23,303 nt of DNA from Gemmatimonadota bacterium (GTDB lineage: Bacteria > Gemmatimonadota > Gemmatimonadetes > Gemmatimonadales > GWC2-71-9), in contig JAGGAG010000060.1 in the NCBI GenBank assembly GCA_017889745.1, forward strand, positions 1-23,303. The letters run 5' to 3'. Position 1 is the first letter of the stretch, and every line of letters begins with the position of its first letter. A program made the translations under genes and the position numbers. Below the pieces are notes generated by a model. The model was not told where the DNA came from, did not search any database, and saw nothing but the letters and a program-made list of their open reading frames with translations. Of the stretch, positions 6,759-14,201 are shown piece after piece.

Positions 6759-6771
6759 GCCCCGAAGGGGC
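6759..6771. other. Short GC hairpin upstream of rpsF
   Basis: GCCCC (6759-6763) and GGGGC (6767-6771) form a 5-bp stem with a GAA loop. A TATGTTTTC run follows on the plus strand. It could be a weak terminator-like fold. The following TATGTT (6772-6777) could instead be the rpsF -10, but no matching -35 is visible 16-18 bases upstream. Confidence 0.35.
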
Positions 6772-6795
6772 TATGTTTTCGGGCTCCAGAACCCT

Positions 6796-6823
6796 CCCCG
6801 GGGACAGCACCAGTCGCCCGGGG
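6796..6823 (+). promoter_or_regulatory. Hairpin in the rpsF leader, candidate S6:S18 autoregulatory site
   Basis: CCCCGGG (6796-6802) pairs with CCCGGGG (6817-6823). GAC (6803-6805) pairs with GTC (6813-6815), leaving a bulged G6816 and the 7-base loop AGCACCA. The result is a 10-bp bulged hairpin ending 23 bases before the rpsF ATG. The rpsF-rpsR leader of many bacteria carries a structured RNA bound by the S6:S18 complex. Position and shape fit that idea, but I could not match the full consensus, so the assignment is tentative. The Shine-Dalgarno AGGAAAGG (6835-6842) lies downstream and free of the stem. Confidence 0.4.
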
Positions 6824-6846
6824 CATCCGTCCACAGGAAAGGTGCC

Positions 6847-7191
6847 ATGGTAAGACCGTACGAAGTGGTGTACATCTTCGACAGCGCGCTCGAGGAGCCG
6901 GCGATCAACGAGCGGCTCGAGCGGTATCACTCGCTGGTGAAGCACGCCGACAGCGAAGCCCCCCGCATCAACCACTGGGGCAAGCGTTCACTCGCCTATC
7001 CGATCAAGAAGCGTGAGATGGGGTACTACGTCGTCGCCAATTTCCAGGCCGACACCACGGCGTTGCCCGAGTTCGAGCGTGCCATCAAGCTGGACGATGG
7101 CGTGCTGCGCTTCCTGGTCGTCGCCGACGACAAGGACTACACCGTCAGCCGCGAGCCGGGTGACCGCAAGTTCGAGGAGGAGGAAGAATGA
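6847..7191 (+). CDS. rpsF: 30S ribosomal protein S6
   Basis: S6 binds 16S rRNA as a heterodimer with S18 on the platform of the small subunit. The N-terminal RPYEVVYIFDSALEEPAI, the central NHWGKRSLAYPIKKREMGYY signature and KLDDGVLRFLVV are characteristic. The 114-residue length is usual. The C-terminus ends in the acidic run EEEEE, common in S6 and modified by glutamylation in E. coli; there is no sign here of the modifying enzyme RimK. An AGGAAAGG Shine-Dalgarno supports the ATG at 6847. The stop overlaps the rpsR start (ATGA at 7188-7191), so S6 and S18 are likely made in equal amounts. Confidence 0.97.
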   Translation: MVRPYEVVYIFDSALEEPAINERLERYHSLVKHADSEAPRINHWGKRSLAYPIKKREMGYYVVANFQADTTALPEFERAIKLDDGVLRFLVVADDKDYTVSREPGDRKFEEEEE

Positions 7192-7409
7192 AGCGCAGCC
7201 GCAAGGGCGATCCACTCGCCGAACAGGGCATCCGGTACGTTGATTACAAGGATGAGAAGCTGCTCCAGCGCTTCCTGACCGAGCGCGGCAAGATCCTGCC
7301 GAGCCGCCTGTCCGGCATCAGTGCCCGGCACCAGCGCCAGATCAGCGTGGCGATCAAGCGGGCCCGCTACCTCGCGCTGCTGCCCTATGTGAAGAGGGGC
7401 GGCAACTGA
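7188..7409 (+). CDS. rpsR: 30S ribosomal protein S18
   Basis: S18 partners S6 on the 30S platform. The 73-residue protein contains the family core of IRYVDYKDEKLLQRFLTERGK, ILPSRLSGISARHQRQISVA and IKRARYLALLPYV. It lacks the N-terminal cysteines found in zinc-binding S18 proteins, so it is the zinc-independent form. Its ATG overlaps the rpsF stop by four bases. The next gene, the DUF2232 membrane protein, starts 35 bases downstream. Confidence 0.97.
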   Translation: MKRSRKGDPLAEQGIRYVDYKDEKLLQRFLTERGKILPSRLSGISARHQRQISVAIKRARYLALLPYVKRGGN

Positions 7410-7444
7410 CGCACGCCAGCCCGGCGGCGCCGGGACCGGCCCGC

Positions 7445-8365
7445 GTGTCGCCTGGTTGGCTGCTGCTGGTCGTCGTGTACTTGCTGGTCGCCCCGGGCAT
7501 CCTGTTGCTCGGACCGCTGGCCGGGCTCCTCCTGGTGGCCCGGCCAGTTTCACGTCAGGCCTGGATCACCATCGTCCTCGCCGTCGCCTGGTGCCTGCTC
7601 TGGCTGGCCCAGCGGGACGGACTGCCGGGCCAGTTCCTGCGGGCGTACAGCGTGGCGGCCATCGGCGCGTGGGTCATCCTGGCTCCGCGGGCGCCGGGCA
7701 AGGGGCTTCGTCAGGCCCTGCTGGCCACCGCGGCGGCCAGCGCGGTAACCTTCGGCTGGATGCTGGCGCTCGGCATCGGCTGGGGCGACGTCCAGTCGGC
7801 CACGGCGCGATGGTTTTCTTCCACGCTCCTCGAGCAGGCCCGGATGGCCGAGGAAGTGTGGGGCGAAGCCGGGCCGCAGTTGAGCGCGCCGCTGTTCGAC
7901 CTCGCAGGTCAGTCGCGGATGATCGCGCAGCTCATGCCGGCGGGGATAGTGCTCCTGACGCTGGCCGGCCTGACCCTCGCCTGGCGGGGGCACTTCGCGC
8001 TGGCCGCGCGGCCGCTCGGACCGGCCCCGAAGCCGCTCGCCGCGTTCACGTTCAGTGACCACGCGATCTGGCTCGTGGTGATCAGCCTGGCCCTGCTGCT
8101 GGTCCCGGGTGCCACTTCGATTCCGGGAGTCGAGCAGGTTGCGTTCAACGTGCTGCTCGTGGTGCTGGTGCTGTACGCGCTCCGCGGCGGGGCCGTGTTC
8201 CGCGCCGGGATCGGGCGGGTGTCGCCAATGGGTATCGTGCTGTACACGGTGCTCACCATCCTCATGTTTGCCTTCGTGGCGAGCGGCCTGACCGTTCTCG
8301 GGCTCGCCGACACGTGGCTCGACTTCCGGCGCCGCATGGCGCCGACTACCGGAGGAACCAAGTGA
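7445..8365 (+). CDS. DUF2232 (YybS-like) multi-pass membrane protein
   Basis: The 306-residue protein is strongly hydrophobic, with about seven to eight membrane segments. These begin with GWLLLVVVYLLVAPGILLL and end with GIVLYTVLTILMFAFVASGL. The closing LGLADTWLDFRRRM matches the conserved D-x-W-x-D-x-R end of DUF2232/YybS proteins. In Firmicutes yybS also sits beside rpsR and rplI, so the location supports the call. Its function is not established; a role as a transport or signalling membrane component is only a guess. The GTG at 7445 is the likely start, but no strong Shine-Dalgarno is visible. Its TGA overlaps the rplI start (8363-8367), implying translational coupling. Confidence 0.85.
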   Translation: MSPGWLLLVVVYLLVAPGILLLGPLAGLLLVARPVSRQAWITIVLAVAWCLLWLAQRDGLPGQFLRAYSVAAIGAWVILAPRAPGKGLRQALLATAAASAVTFGWMLALGIGWGDVQSATARWFSSTLLEQARMAEEVWGEAGPQLSAPLFDLAGQSRMIAQLMPAGIVLLTLAGLTLAWRGHFALAARPLGPAPKPLAAFTFSDHAIWLVVISLALLLVPGATSIPGVEQVAFNVLLVVLVLYALRGGAVFRAGIGRVSPMGIVLYTVLTILMFAFVASGLTVLGLADTWLDFRRRMAPTTGGTK

Positions 8366-8811
8366 TGATGGAAGTGATCCTGCGGGAAGACGTACAGTCC
8401 CTTGGCAAGGCGGGCCAACTCGTGCGGGTCAAGCCGGGCTACGCCCGCAACTTCCTGCTGCCGCGCGGACTTGCCTTCGAGGCCACCGAGGGCAACAAGA
8501 AGCGGATCGAGGCCGAAGCCAGGGCCCGCGCCACAAAGGCGAGCGCCGAGAAGGCGGCCTCCGAACAGCTCGCCACGCAGCTGGCCAGTATCACGGTGAC
8601 CCTGCGCGGCAAGGCCGGCGAGGAAGGCAAGCTCTTCGGCTCGATCACTTCGCAGGACATCGCGGCGGCACTGACGGAGCAGGGATTCACGGTCGACAGG
8701 CGCAAGCTCGAGCTGGAGCACCCGATCAAGACGATCGGCTTCCACTCCGTCACGGTGCGCCTCCAGTCGGACGTCCACGCTGAGGTCAAGGTCAACATCG
8801 TCCCGGAATAG
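8365..8811 (+). CDS. rplI: 50S ribosomal protein L9
   Basis: L9 binds domain V of 23S rRNA at the base of the L1 stalk and supports reading-frame fidelity. The N-terminal signature VILREDVQSLGKAGQLVRVK continues into the GYARNFLLPRGLAFEAT core. A long charged helix follows, then the C-terminal domain with GKLFGSITSQDIAAAL. The 148-residue length is standard. Two adjacent ATGs occur (8365 and 8368). The first overlaps the DUF2232 stop and is 9 bases from a strong GGAGG at 8351-8355, so I prefer it. The second would give MEVIL, closer to the family N-terminus. Confidence 0.97.
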   Translation: MMEVILREDVQSLGKAGQLVRVKPGYARNFLLPRGLAFEATEGNKKRIEAEARARATKASAEKAASEQLATQLASITVTLRGKAGEEGKLFGSITSQDIAAALTEQGFTVDRRKLELEHPIKTIGFHSVTVRLQSDVHAEVKVNIVPE

Positions 8812-8814
8812 GAC

Positions 8815-10573
8815 GTGACTGCCCGCATCGCCTATGTCGACGGGCCGCGGTTGGCCCGCTCGCTCTTCGCGGCTGCCGACTGGGTGGCCGCGGGACGCGA
8901 TGAGATCAACCGCATCAACGTCTTCCCGGTGCCCGATGGCGACACCGGGACGAACTTCAGCCTCACCTTGCGCGCGGTCGCCGACGCCCTGCGGGCGCTC
9001 GGTGACGCGCCGCTTCCGGACACGGCGAAGACCATGGCGCGCGCGTCCGTTCTTGGGGCGCGCGGCAACTCGGGCATGATGCTCGCCCACTTCCTCATGG
9101 GCTTCGCCGAGTCGGTGGGCGACAAGCGTACGGCCAGCGTGGCCGAGGTGGCGGCGGCCATCCGGAGCGGGGCCAACAAGCTCGAGCAGTCGCTGGATGA
9201 GCCCCGCGAGGGCACCATCCTCACCGTGGCACGCGAGGCCGCCAATTCGGCCGAGCGCGCTGCCGCCAGCACCAACGACATCGGCGACTTCATGCTGCAG
9301 ATGCTCCGGGACGGCGAGGTGGCCCTCGCCAACACGCCGGAGCTGATGGCGGTACTCAAGCAGGCCGGGGTGGTGGACGCCGGCGGCATGGGCTTCGTCC
9401 GGATGCTGGAGGGAGTGGTCCGGTTCATCGAGGGCGACCCCATCCTGCCGGCGGAGCCGTTCCGGGCCGGCGAACTCGACTTCTCGCCGGCCGCGCTCGC
9501 CGACGTGGCCGCCGAGCGGGACTTTCACTACTGCACCGAAGTGCTGGTGCGCGGCGAGCAACTGCCGCCCGCCAACGAGGTGCGGCAGGCCATGCACACG
9601 TTTGGCGGGTCGATCGTCGTCGCGACGGTCTCGGACATCCTCAAGATCCATGTGCATACCGACACCCCCGATGCCGTCTTTACTTATGCGGCGCGCTGGG
9701 GCGAAGTGGTCTCGACCAAGGCCGACGACATGCGGGCCCAGCACCGGAAGCTGGCCCATCCGGAACGCCGCCCCCCTGCAGGTCATCTTCGGGGACCAGG
9801 TCTTCCGGGACCGGCTCGAGCTCAAGCCGGAGGAGTTCTATCGCCGGCTTCGCGTGGCCAAGGACCTCCCCACGACCTCGCAGCCCACACCCGGCGAGTT
9901 CGTGCGGGCCTTCCGGAACGCCCGCGACGAGGCCAACGAAGCGGTGGTCCTGCTCGTATCCGGAACGTTGTCGGGCACGTTCCAGTCGGCCAACGCGGCG
10001 CTGCGCGCCTCCGGCATCGACGGCGTGCACCTCTTCGACAGCCGGAGCGCGTCGCTGGGGCTCGGCATGCTGGGCCTGCGGGCGGCGGAACTCGCCGAGT
10101 CGGGCTGGACCGCGGCGGAGATCGTGAAGGAGCTCGACCGGGTTCGCCGGCAATCGGGGATGTTCCTGTCGGTGGATACATACGACAACCTGATCCGGTC
10201 CGGACGGGTCAGCCGGGGCAAGGCGTGGCTGGGCGGCCTGCTCCACGTGAAGCCGATCCTCACGCTGACGGATGACGGCCGCGTGGCACCTGTCGACCGG
10301 GTCCGAGGCCGTGAACTCGTCGTGCCGAAGGTGCTGTCCCTGCTCGAGCGGAAGCTGACGCCGCGGCCCGGGGCCATCCGCTTCGGCATCGCCCACGCTG
10401 ACGCACCGGAGGAGGCGGAACGGCTGCGCAATGCGCTGGTCGCCGCGTACAAGCCGAAGGACGTGTTCGTCTCGCTCGTCACCGGAGTGATCGGTACCCA
10501 CGTTGGCTTCGGGGCGTGGGCGGTGTTCTACCAGGTGGAGGACGGTACGCCCGCGCACGTGACCCCCGGGTGA
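8815..10573 (+). pseudogene. FakA-like DhaL (DAK2) and DegV-like fusion gene, frame-broken
   Basis: The gene starts with GTG 3 bases after rplI. Residues 1 to about 200 form a DhaL/DAK2 ATP-binding domain with NVFPVPDGDTGTN (acidic Mg ligands near D41 and D43) and GARGNSGMML. Next comes a FakA-like middle domain with FHYCTEVLVRGEQ, KIHVHTDTPDAV and DMRAQHRKLAHP. After about 9772 the homology jumps to the next frame. There a DegV-like fatty-acid-binding domain continues with PLQVIFGDQVFRDRLELK, TTSQPTPGEFV, SGTLSGTFQSA and GLLHVKPILTLTDDG to the TGA at 10571-10573. FakA and FakB-type DegV proteins jointly phosphorylate fatty acids; here they would be one chain. The first DegV strand with its TDSxxDLP motif is missing. 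Reading on in the first frame gives an open but unrelated tail to 10275. It is either a true lesion or an assembly error. Confidence 0.85.
9766..9780 (+). other. Frame-change junction in the FakA/DegV fusion
   Basis: A run of six C (9771-9776) lies exactly where homology moves from frame 1 (AHPERRP) to frame 2 (PLQVIFGD). A one-base indel in the C run could shift the frame. It would not restore the roughly 20-25 residues, including the TDSxxDLP motif, that DegV proteins normally have before PLQV. A deletion of 3n+2 bases, about 65-75, explains both features. I infer the size by comparison with the family and have not measured it. Confidence 0.7.
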
Positions 10574-10956
10574 CCCGCGCACCCGAATCCGGTCGCCGGC
10601 ATCATGGGCTTCCCCGGGCCGTGGCGCAGGCGGTGCAGGCCGCCGAGGATCGCAAGGCCCGGGGGTTGATGGTGCTCGACCTGCGGCCGGTGAGTGACAC
10701 GGCCGACTTTTTCATTATCGCGTCAGGCACGTCCGACGCGCATGTCCGCGGCGTCGCCGATGCGGTGGTGGACGCGCTGGGCAAGCAGGGCAATGACCCG
10801 CATCACGTCGAAGGAGTACAAGGCGGCCGCTGGGTGCTGCTGGACTATGTCGATTTCATGGTGCACGTCTTTCATCCGGAGGCCCGGACCTTCTACCAGC
10901 TCGAGCGCCTCTGGGGCGACGCGCCGGTTGTCTACCGCGGCAGTGACGACTCCTAG
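10570..10956 (+). CDS. rsfS: Ribosome silencing factor RsfS
   Basis: RsfS binds ribosomal protein L14 and blocks subunit joining under nutrient limitation. The motifs are AVQAAEDRKARGLMVLDL, TADFFIIASGTSDAHVRGVA, HHVEGVQGGRWVLLDYVDFM and VHVFHPEARTFYQLERLWGDA, all hallmarks. Of possible starts, GTG at 10570 overlaps the DegV stop as GTGA and gives 128 residues, the usual size. The longer in-frame ATG at 10516 would overlap the previous gene deeply with a non-homologous N-terminus. RsfS often lies near nadD or LytR-type genes; here it lies between the FakA/DegV fusion and the outer-membrane peptidase. Confidence 0.95.
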   Translation: MTRAPESGRRHHGLPRAVAQAVQAAEDRKARGLMVLDLRPVSDTADFFIIASGTSDAHVRGVADAVVDALGKQGNDPHHVEGVQGGRWVLLDYVDFMVHVFHPEARTFYQLERLWGDAPVVYRGSDDS

Positions 10957-10969
10957 CCTCGGTGGACGG

Positions 10970-13900
10970 GTGCGCCTCACGGCGGCCGTGGCGGCGCTGG
11001 CGCTTGCCGTGCCCGCCACCGCGCAAGCCCAGTACTACTTCAACGGGTACTTCGGCCAGAACAAGGTCCAGTACTCCAAGTTCGGCTTCCAGATCATCCA
11101 GACGGACCACTTCGACATCTATTTCTATCCGTCGGAGCGGACCGCCTCGCTGGACGTCGCGCGCATGGCCGAGCGTTCCTACGCACGCCTCTCCCGCATC
11201 CTGAACCACCGGTTCACCGAGCGGAAGATCATCATCCTGTACGCCTCGCCCACCGACTTCGGCCAGACCAACACGACCGACGTGGGTGAGGGCACGCAGG
11301 GCGTCACCGACTTCTTCCGCCAGCGGAACGTGCTGTTCCTGCAGGGCGCGCTGAAGGAGACGGAGCACGTCCTCACGCACGAAATGGTGCACCAGTTCCA
11401 GTTCGACATCTTTTCGCGCGGCAAGGCGGGCGCCAACGTGCAGGTCATCGCGTCGGTAGCGCCGCCGCTCTGGTTCATGGAGGGCATGGCGGAGTACCTG
11501 TCGCTGGGCCCCACGACGCCGGAAACGGCGATGTGGCTGCGCGACGCGGTCTTCGAGAACAAGCTGCCGACCATCGAGCAACTGGCGCTCGACCCGAACA
11601 TCTTCCCGTACCGGTTCGGCCACGCGCTATGGAGCTACATCGGCGGGCGCTGGGGCGACGAGGCCGTTGGCGCGATCCTGAACGGCACGCTCTCGGGCGG
11701 GATCGACGGGTCGATCCGGCGCACGCTCGGTCTCAGCACCGAGCAGCTCTCGCAGCAGTGGCGCGACGCGGTGTTCAAGGAATACCTGCCGGAACTTGGT
11801 GAGTCGGAGCAGGCGAAGCAGATCGCGGCGGTGTCACTCGACGAGGCGCGGTCGAAGGGCCACCTGCACATCGCGCCGGCCATTTCGCCCGATGGCAGCC
11901 GGATCGCGTACTTCAGCGAGCGTGACGGCTTCTCGATCGACATGTTCCTGGCCGACGCCGCCACGGGCCAGGTGAAGCGCCGCCTGCTCAAGCCCACCTG
12001 GAGCAGCAACTACGAGACCTTCCGGTTCCTCAACAGCCAGGCGAGCTGGTCACGAGACGGCAAGTACCTGGCCGTCACCGGCCGGCGCGGCAAGTATGAC
12101 GACATCATCCTCCTGGAGCCAAGCCGCAACAAGACGGTGAAGCGCATCACGGTGAAGCTCGACGGCGTCACCACGCCGAGTTGGAGCCCCGACGGCAGGC
12201 AGCTGGTGTTCACCGGCTACGTGGGCGGGTACTCCGACCTCTTCATCGTCAATGCCGACGGCTCCGGCCTCAAGCGCCTCACCAACGACCACTACGCCGA
12301 CCTGCATCCGGCCTGGTCGCCCGACGGCAAGTCGATCGCCTTCACCACCGACCGCGGTCCGGGCACCGACTTCGAGGTGCTGAGCGCCGGCAACTTCCGC
12401 ATCGGGCTGTTCGACCTCGCGTCCGGCGAGACCCGCGTGCTCGATCACATGGACCACGGCAAGAACATCAACGCCGCCTGGTCGCCCGATGGGAAGTCGC
12501 TGATCTTCGTCTCCGACCGCGGCGGGGTGAGCGACCTCTACCTCTACGACTTCAGCCGGAACGAGGTCTTCCAGCTGACCCACCTGCTCACCGGGTCCGC
12601 CGGGTTCACGCCGCTGTCGCCGGTGCTGACCTGGGCCCCCGACGCCGACAAGGTCGCCTTCATGTACTACGAGAAGGGCGGCTTCAACGTCTACCTGCTG
12701 AGCAACCCGCGCGCGCTGGCCCGCACGCCCTGGCGGGCACCGGCGCCGGAAGACACCGCGCGGCGTGCCATCGAGGTGGTGACCCGGGCGGCGCCGGACA
12801 GCCAGGCCCGTCCCGAGGTGGGCGAGGGCGGGTCGATCTACCGGGGCAAGCAGGGCTTCCGCCGCGCCGATTCGGTGCCGAAGCCGGCGGGCGACAGCGC
12901 CAACATCCCTGCCCCGGAGCCGGTTTCCATTGCGAGGCTTCTGGACTCGGCCACGCTGGCCCTCCCCGACACCAGCGAATTCGCGTTCCAGAAGTATCGC
13001 AAGCACTACACGCCCGATTACGTCGCGCGGCCCCAGATCGGCTACGTCCGGGACAACACCGGCAACGGCATCTACGGCAGCACGGCGATCACGCTGAGTG
13101 ACGTGCTCGGCAATAACCAGCTGGCCTTCGGCATCGCCATCAACGGCCGCATCTACGAGGCGTACGCCACGGCCTCGTATGCGAACCTGGCGAGCCGCAT
13201 CAACTGGTCGATCGGGGCCACGCAGATCCCGTACTACTTCGCCGAGCCCAGCACGATCACGCCGACGCTGGACGGCGGGTTCGAGACCCGCATCAACACC
13301 CGCCGGATCCTGAGCCGGTACGTGCAGGGGACCGGGTGGTATCCGCTGAGCCGGTTCCGGCGGCTGGAGGGCGACTTGCGCGTAGGGATGAACGATGACG
13401 CGCTCGTCAGCTACGTGCAGAAGTACGACGCGGATGGGTTCCCGGTCGACAACGCCGAATACCAGACGCTGAGCAACCCGGACATCTTCTTCGTGTTGCC
13501 GACGCTGGCATACGTCTTCGACAACACCATCTTCGGCTATGTCGGGCCCTATCTGGGTACTCGGTACCGGGTGGCCTTGAGCCAGAGCATCGGCACCTGG
13601 CAGTACACCCAGCTCCTGCTGGACTACCGCCGGTACACCCAGATCAAGGGGCCGGTCGTGTTCGCCTTCCGCGGGCTGTTCTACGGGCGGCGCGGGCCGG
13701 ACGCCGGCCAGTTCGACGTGTTCATCGGGACACCGGACCTGGTGCGAGGCAACACGTCGGGCTCGTACCAGCGTAACGAGTGCCTGGCTCAGGGCTCCGG
13801 CCCGATCTGCGTGCCCCTGAACCGCCTGGTGAGCCAGCAGCTGGCGATCGCCAACTTCGAGTTGCGGTTCCCGTTGCTCACGCCCCAGATGAAGTTCGCC

Positions 13901-14155
13901 CCCAAGGGGCTGCCGCCGATCGAGGGGGTCGCGTTCTTCGACGCCGGCCTGTCATGGAACCAGAACAGCGTCATTCGCTGGACCGTGGCGGACAACGACC
14001 CGATCAACTACCGGGCCCCGATCGCCGCCTGGGGCGTCGGAGCCCGCATGAACCTGTACGGCCTCATGATCCTGCGCCTCGACTGGGCATTTCCACTGCA
14101 GCGTCAGCCCTATTACGGCAACTACGTGACCCTGACCCTGGGCCCCACTTTCTAG
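10970..14155 (+). CDS. Secreted gluzincin-type metallopeptidase, beta-propeller and outer-membrane beta-barrel fusion
   Basis: The product of about 1061 residues has four parts. A signal peptide (MRLTAAVAALALAVPATAQA) leads into a peptidase-MA-like domain with zinc motif HEMVH at residues 137-141 and a third-ligand candidate E171 in WFMEGMAEYL. About six TolB/WD40-like propeller blades follow at roughly residues 295-570, marked by repeated W/S-P-D-G turns such as TPSWSPDGRQLVF and NAAWSPDGKSLIF. After a Pro/Ala-rich linker, residues from about 680 alternate like an Omp85/surface-antigen barrel and end in TLTLGPTF with terminal Phe. It should sit in the outer membrane; substrate unknown. The start is uncertain: GTG 10970 gives a clean signal peptide, and GTG 10943 would add nine residues and overlap rsfS. 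Confidence 0.85.
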   Translation: MRLTAAVAALALAVPATAQAQYYFNGYFGQNKVQYSKFGFQIIQTDHFDIYFYPSERTASLDVARMAERSYARLSRILNHRFTERKIIILYASPTDFGQTNTTDVGEGTQGVTDFFRQRNVLFLQGALKETEHVLTHEMVHQFQFDIFSRGKAGANVQVIASVAPPLWFMEGMAEYLSLGPTTPETAMWLRDAVFENKLPTIEQLALDPNIFPYRFGHALWSYIGGRWGDEAVGAILNGTLSGGIDGSIRRTLGLSTEQLSQQWRDAVFKEYLPELGESEQAKQIAAVSLDEARSKGHLHIAPAISPDGSRIAYFSERDGFSIDMFLADAATGQVKRRLLKPTWSSNYETFRFLNSQASWSRDGKYLAVTGRRGKYDDIILLEPSRNKTVKRITVKLDGVTTPSWSPDGRQLVFTGYVGGYSDLFIVNADGSGLKRLTNDHYADLHPAWSPDGKSIAFTTDRGPGTDFEVLSAGNFRIGLFDLASGETRVLDHMDHGKNINAAWSPDGKSLIFVSDRGGVSDLYLYDFSRNEVFQLTHLLTGSAGFTPLSPVLTWAPDADKVAFMYYEKGGFNVYLLSNPRALARTPWRAPAPEDTARRAIEVVTRAAPDSQARPEVGEGGSIYRGKQGFRRADSVPKPAGDSANIPAPEPVSIARLLDSATLALPDTSEFAFQKYRKHYTPDYVARPQIGYVRDNTGNGIYGSTAITLSDVLGNNQLAFGIAINGRIYEAYATASYANLASRINWSIGATQIPYYFAEPSTITPTLDGGFETRINTRRILSRYVQGTGWYPLSRFRRLEGDLRVGMNDDALVSYVQKYDADGFPVDNAEYQTLSNPDIFFVLPTLAYVFDNTIFGYVGPYLGTRYRVALSQSIGTWQYTQLLLDYRRYTQIKGPVVFAFRGLFYGRRGPDAGQFDVFIGTPDLVRGNTSGSYQRNECLAQGSGPICVPLNRLVSQQLAIANFELRFPLLTPQMKFAPKGLPPIEGVAFFDAGLSWNQNSVIRWTVADNDPINYRAPIAAWGVGARMNLYGLMILRLDWAFPLQRQPYYGNYVTLTLGPTF

Positions 14156-14201
14156 GCCATTTTCCCCGCGCCTGCGCGCCGGCGTCATTATCTTTGGCGT
14201 C

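Noticed and set aside
9602..9772. Frame-2 extension upstream of the DegV part as a true separate N-terminus
   Set aside because: The translated stretch is Ser/Arg/Pro-rich and lacks DegV motifs, while frame 1 there encodes recognisable FakA-like sequence.
10694..10969. N-terminal extension of the outer-membrane peptidase to the upstream ATG at 10694
   Set aside because: It would overlap nearly all of rsfS and bury the signal peptide found at 10970.
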